A stretch of 7,521 nt of DNA from Candidatus Methanomarinus sp. HR1 (GTDB taxonomy: Archaea; Halobacteriota; Methanosarcinia; Methanosarcinales; Methanocomedenaceae), in contig MZXQ01000232.1 of NCBI GenBank assembly GCA_002926195.1, positions 23,770 through 31,290 of the forward strand. The letters run 5' to 3'. Both the position numbers and the translations under genes were made by a program. Below, piece after piece: positions 4,406 through 7,521 of the stretch (positions within the stretch are counted from its first letter, which is position 1; the number at the start of each line of letters is the position of its first letter). The notes beneath the pieces were generated by a model, which had not been told where the DNA came from, made no database searches, and saw nothing but the letters and a program-made list of their open reading frames with translations.

Positions 4406-6553
4406 ATGATAAAAAGACTGTTTCGATCCTCCTGGATAGACCTCTATTTAGTCCTAATTACCACATTCTTAGCTTTAGTTTTTATCCTTATCCCTCCTTT
4501 TGACCAGATCCTGCTCAGGATCCCATTTGCACTGGTATTGTTACTATTCCTCCCGGGATATGCTTTTATAGCAGTGTTTTTCCCTGGGCGAGACATCACT
4601 GGTATTGAACGGTTCACATTAAGCGTGGTAATGAGTGTCGCCATATCAGTGTTTGATGGTATTGCAGTCAGTATGACCGAATACCTTTTCAGGCCCATGT
4701 CTATAGTAGTTTCACTTTCAATAATTATTGTATTTTTTGTAATATTAGCTTTTATAGTCAGGAGGATGGTACCACATGAACGCCGTTTTAATCCTGATAT
4801 CACACCACTTATCAGATCAATTAAAAATAAAAACAAGATGACCGATATCGAGAAAACATTGATTATAACACTGGTAGGATCAATCATTATAGCTAGTGGA
4901 ATGCTGGCATATGCAAAAATGAATTACGAGGATGAAGAATTCACTGCATTATATATACTGGGACAGGACCAAAAGACAGAAGAATATCATACTCAATTTT
5001 TCTTTGGTGAGTCTACTTCTACAATAGTAGGTATTGAGAATTATGAGCATGAACATGTCAATTACACCCTACAAGTAGTACTTAACGGTAGAGAACTTAC
5101 AAGACAGGATATAAGTCTGGATCATAATGAAAAGTGGATCAACAATGTATCATACATTCCGGATGTCATGGGTTCCGATCTTTTACTTGAATTCAATTTA
5201 TATAAAGAAAAAAGTGATGATAAGTATCGATCAGTACATCTTAGTGTTTCATCAGCGGTTGATTACAGTCAGATCACTGATATGGAGGATTACATAATTG
5301 ACGTACCTGAAATTATAAACGGCAATATGGAACAGGATGGTTATTGGATATTTGATAAAAAAGGTAGTTTTACCGGGAATTATGTAGACCATATCTATGT
5401 TTCAAAGTCACATTCATATGAGATATCGCTGGCATCAGATGCTAATAAAGGCGATTATGGTAGTATTTATCAGAATATTGATGCTTCACAAGGAGAAGGA
5501 CTGGCAATAGTGACACTTGATATAAAGGATTCTATTACTTCAGATGACAAGGGGAAATATTTGAAACAGATCATACTCAATGATAAAATTGTATGGGAGG
5601 ATGATGTTGAAGGTAATGAAGGATGGCAAAAAGTCAACTTCCTGGTCAGACTGTCTGAAACTAATCGCTTGGAACTGCGTGTTTATGCACAGGATAATAT
5701 TGAAAATGGTAATGTGGAAGTCTGGTTTGATAATGTCCGGTTTGAAACGCTTACCACCCTGAACTTTGAGAGCTGGGAATCAAATATGACTCTGGGTATA
5801 CCAACTGATATTACTGTAGCAATAGAAAATTATGAAAATGCTTATACGGAGTATGATCTGGAGATAAGGATTGACAATATACCTATAAAATTAATAAGGG
5901 TCAGACTTGACGGCCGTGAAGACTGGAATGAAACAATTTCTTTCATTCCTGAAATGACAGGGTCAAATATAAAATTAGAGGCAATTTTATATAAATATGG
6001 AAACTGGGATGAAACATATCGAGAAGCCGAAGTATTTGTATCTTCTTCAATTGACTATGATAATCTTGATACTGCACAGGCATATGTAGCAACACCTCCT
6101 GAAGTACTTAATAGTAATATGGAATATACTTCGATATGGGAATTCGAAGGAAAAAATTTTAGTGGTCTATATACTGATTCTATTTCAAAATCACCGGTTA
6201 TCTCATATGAATTGCGGCTACTTCCGGATATAGATTCAACTGCAGGAGATTATGGGTCTTTTTATCAAGATGTTATTTCTCCGGATAAAGGATTAGTATT
6301 ACTTTCGTTTAATGTGATGGATTCGATCAAGTCAAAAGATGAAGGTTATTATAAAAAACAAATATTACTTAACGATAGGGTTGTCTGGGAGGATGATGTT
6401 GCTGGTGATGAAGGGTGGATGCATAACGAAGTTCCTGTTATAATACAGAAAAACAATCGGCTATGTATGCATGTATATAAGTGTAAAGACAATTCAGATG
6501 ATCTGGTTGTGTGGTGGGATGATATTGAGTTTAAACCATTCACCGAACGATAA
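4406..6553 (+). CDS. DUF1616-type membrane-anchored surface protein with two tandem beta-rich modules
   Basis: The 715-residue product begins with five hydrophobic segments (about 12-30, 35-59, 69-90, 97-118 and 151-170). The LPGYAFIAVFFPGRDITGIERF stretch near 49-70 and the FTALYILG start of the following domain are characteristic of DUF1616, an archaeal family of unknown function. The basic segment at 119-150 predicts an N-in topology that puts residues 171-715 outside the cell. That part is duplicated: modules A1 (about 178-290) and B1 (about 299-448) are repeated as A2 (about 452-553) and B2 (about 563-712). B modules begin with a NGNME or NSNME motif and contain GDYGS-YQ and LND-VWEDDV-G-EGW, a layout reminiscent of jelly-roll carbohydrate-binding domains; this resemblance is an inference. 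Five N-glycosylation sequons (Asn219, 247, 460, 508 and 584) all lie in the outer part. No catalytic residues are recognisable. ATG 4406 is preceded by AGGA (4393-4396). Usual DUF1616 proteins are about half this length. Confidence 0.82.
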   Translation: MIKRLFRSSWIDLYLVLITTFLALVFILIPPFDQILLRIPFALVLLLFLPGYAFIAVFFPGRDITGIERFTLSVVMSVAISVFDGIAVSMTEYLFRPMSIVVSLSIIIVFFVILAFIVRRMVPHERRFNPDITPLIRSIKNKNKMTDIEKTLIITLVGSIIIASGMLAYAKMNYEDEEFTALYILGQDQKTEEYHTQFFFGESTSTIVGIENYEHEHVNYTLQVVLNGRELTRQDISLDHNEKWINNVSYIPDVMGSDLLLEFNLYKEKSDDKYRSVHLSVSSAVDYSQITDMEDYIIDVPEIINGNMEQDGYWIFDKKGSFTGNYVDHIYVSKSHSYEISLASDANKGDYGSIYQNIDASQGEGLAIVTLDIKDSITSDDKGKYLKQIILNDKIVWEDDVEGNEGWQKVNFLVRLSETNRLELRVYAQDNIENGNVEVWFDNVRFETLTTLNFESWESNMTLGIPTDITVAIENYENAYTEYDLEIRIDNIPIKLIRVRLDGREDWNETISFIPEMTGSNIKLEAILYKYGNWDETYREAEVFVSSSIDYDNLDTAQAYVATPPEVLNSNMEYTSIWEFEGKNFSGLYTDSISKSPVISYELRLLPDIDSTAGDYGSFYQDVISPDKGLVLLSFNVMDSIKSKDEGYYKKQILLNDRVVWEDDVAGDEGWMHNEVPVIIQKNNRLCMHVYKCKDNSDDLVVWWDDIEFKPFTER
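4937..5749 (+). repeat. First copy of the internal A-B module in the DUF1616 protein
   Basis: This encodes residues about 178-448. Part A has VGIENYE, WINNVSYIPDVMGS, LEFNLYK, YRSVHLSVSSAVDY; part B has NGNME, GDYGSIYQ and VWEDDVEGNEGW. Every landmark recurs in the same order in the second copy, 792 bp downstream at the WEDDV motif. Exact borders are approximate. Confidence 0.75.
5759..6541 (+). repeat. Second copy of the internal A-B module in the DUF1616 protein
   Basis: This encodes residues about 452-712. Part A has VAIENYE, WNETISFIPEMTGS, LEAILYK, YREAEVFVSSSIDY; part B has NSNME, GDYGSFYQ and VWEDDVAGDEGW. Between DYGS and EGW I count about 31 identities in roughly 57 aligned positions with copy one. 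At DNA level 16 bases are identical around the WEDDV codons (5594-5609 and 6386-6401), but most of the rest has diverged. Confidence 0.75.
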
Positions 6554-6597
6554 GAAAGACTTGAATGAACGACCATTATAATATAGGAAAATAAACA

Positions 6598-7386
6598 ATG
6601 AATGAAATAACCTCTTTGCTATATTCAATACCAACTAATGTATATATATTAGTGATCATAATGCTGATCATATTAATAACTATATTATTTATTTGTTCTA
6701 TCTCTTTTAATAAAATCCTGCTTCGTACATATAATGCTCAAAAGGTCGAATCAGGTGAATTCGTCTATAATGTGATGAGCAAACTCACTGAAAAAGCAAA
6801 TATTAAAACACCCGAATTATATTTATTTGAATGTCCGGTAGCAAATTCCTTTTCTATTACTAAGAAAAAAAGAAAAGCTATTATACTTACGACTACTGCT
6901 GTTAATAAACTGAAACCTGAAGAACTTGAAGCAGTTATAGCACATGAGCTAGGACATATAAAATATTCAAATCAACCCGGTTCATTCACTTCGGCATTGT
7001 CGTGGTTACTATTTCTACCAACTACTATTGCTCTATGGGCAGCACTTTTATGTGGTTTCGGACAGGAAGATGATATTGCACCTCAGTTTGTGAGATCTTA
7101 TGTAATGGCATTGGTAGGACCACTTACTGCAGCTTTCATCCAGTTGACTACATCCGGATCAAGAGAATATGTTGCAGATGAATATAGTGCCCGGCTTTGT
7201 GGTGCAAATGTATTGGTAAACACACTTAAGTACCTGGATACGGGTGATCGGATATGTGATGTAAATCCTACACATGCCAGACTATTTTTCGTGAATCCGT
7301 TGAGTGATAATATACTTAATTCTCTTTTTAATACACATCCGTCTATTGAGAAAAGAATCAGGCGGCTGGAGGGAATTGATAAATGA
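6598..7386 (+). CDS. M48 family (HtpX-like) membrane metallopeptidase
   Basis: This is a zinc-dependent endopeptidase of the M48 family, which in other organisms degrades or trims membrane proteins; the substrate here is unknown. The 262-residue product has an N-terminal transmembrane segment (about 12-35). The catalytic motif AHELGHIKYS carries zinc ligands His116 and His120 and catalytic Glu117. Two further hydrophobic segments lie near 132-153 and 165-184. The third zinc ligand is Glu190 in SREYVADEYSA, the conserved M48 E-x-x-x-D motif. The C-terminus has the family signature NTHPSIEKRIRRL (245-257). All catalytic parts are present, so it should be active. ATG 6598 follows AGGA (6585-6588) and lies 44 bases after the DUF1616 stop, which suggests one transcript. 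The next gene overlaps its stop as ATGA, suggesting translational coupling. Confidence 0.92.
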   Translation: MNEITSLLYSIPTNVYILVIIMLIILITILFICSISFNKILLRTYNAQKVESGEFVYNVMSKLTEKANIKTPELYLFECPVANSFSITKKKRKAIILTTTAVNKLKPEELEAVIAHELGHIKYSNQPGSFTSALSWLLFLPTTIALWAALLCGFGQEDDIAPQFVRSYVMALVGPLTAAFIQLTTSGSREYVADEYSARLCGANVLVNTLKYLDTGDRICDVNPTHARLFFVNPLSDNILNSLFNTHPSIEKRIRRLEGIDK

Positions 7387-7521
7387 GCCTGAAATGGATA
7401 ATAGCGTTGTTTTTTAGTTTTTTTGCATTTATGATGATGTTGTTTGTAATAATTGTACTTGTTACATTTTACTATCAGGACTTTAGTTTTTCACGTACTG
7501 TTATGATCGGCTTGCCATATA
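7383..7521 (+). CDS. Start of a membrane protein gene cut by the window edge
   Basis: ATG 7383 overlaps the TGA of the peptidase gene (7384-7386) and follows GGAGGG (7368-7373) at about nine bases. The frame stays open to the end of the window, giving 46 codons. The peptide starts MSLKWIIALFFSFFAF and has one long hydrophobic segment (about 5-30), followed by a short polar stretch and a probable start of a second segment at GLPY. HtpX-like peptidases begin with a similar pair of segments, so this could be a second M48 protein in tandem, but no catalytic region is visible. It is best recorded as an unidentified membrane protein coupled to the peptidase. Confidence 0.65.
   Translation, partial: MSLKWIIALFFSFFAFMMMLFVIIVLVTFYYQDFSFSRTVMIGLPY

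Noticed and set aside
4444..4887. 147-residue open frame on the minus strand.
   Set aside because: It is antisense to the five membrane segments of the DUF1616 gene and has no family resemblance, so it is a shadow of that coding strand.
6574..6585. TATA-like TTATAATATA just before the M48 gene.
   Set aside because: It is only about 13 bases before the ATG, so initiation 25 bases downstream would fall inside the gene. Co-transcription with the upstream gene is simpler.

Overview
This window comes from an archaeon that makes coenzyme F430, the nickel tetrapyrrole of methyl-coenzyme M reductase. That means a methanogen or an anaerobic methane- or alkane-oxidising relative. The protein style, the archaeal TATA-like boxes with Shine-Dalgarno sites and the moderately AT-rich DNA suggest Methanosarcinales or an ANME-2-like lineage. 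This placement is an inference from sequence style; there is no rRNA or mcr gene here to fix it. All genes read on the + strand.

Layout. 1-147 is the 3' end of a gene for a coiled-coil tail. 148-455 is a non-coding gap of about 310 bp with T-tracts, a decayed 9-bp tandem repeat, a candidate TATA box and two overlapping inverted repeats just before cfbA. 456-4125 is a tight operon, cfbA-cfbE-cfbD-cfbC: nickel chelatase, Mur-ligase-like F430 synthetase, NifD-like subunit and NifH-like subunit of the Ni-sirohydrochlorin a,c-diamide reductive cyclase. 4126-4405 is a gap with a run of inverted repeats and a second candidate promoter. 4406-6553 encodes a large DUF1616-type membrane protein whose extracytoplasmic part is a tandem duplication. 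6598-7386 encodes an M48 (HtpX-like) membrane metallopeptidase. An overlapping gene for another membrane protein starts at 7383 and runs off the end.

How the genes work together. CfbA puts Ni into sirohydrochlorin; CfbB (the amidotransferase, not in this window) amidates it; CfbC and CfbD carry out the ATP-driven six-electron reduction and lactam closure; CfbE closes the carbocyclic ring to give F430. The 4406-7521 genes look like a separate cell-envelope unit: an anchored surface protein followed by one, possibly two, envelope proteins.

Most notable points. (1) cfbC has no ATG, GTG or TTG start that keeps its P-loop. The only well-placed start is ATA at 3340, seven bases after a perfect GGAGG and overlapping the cfbD stop as ATAA. 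A single A/G difference at 3342 separates this from the classic ATGA overlap. (2) cfbB is not next to its partners. (3) The DUF1616 protein has two copies of a module of about 260 residues. (4) The sequences flanking the cfb operon are rich in dyad symmetry. I saw no CRISPR array, insertion sequence, tRNA or rRNA, and no clearly new defence or mobile system.
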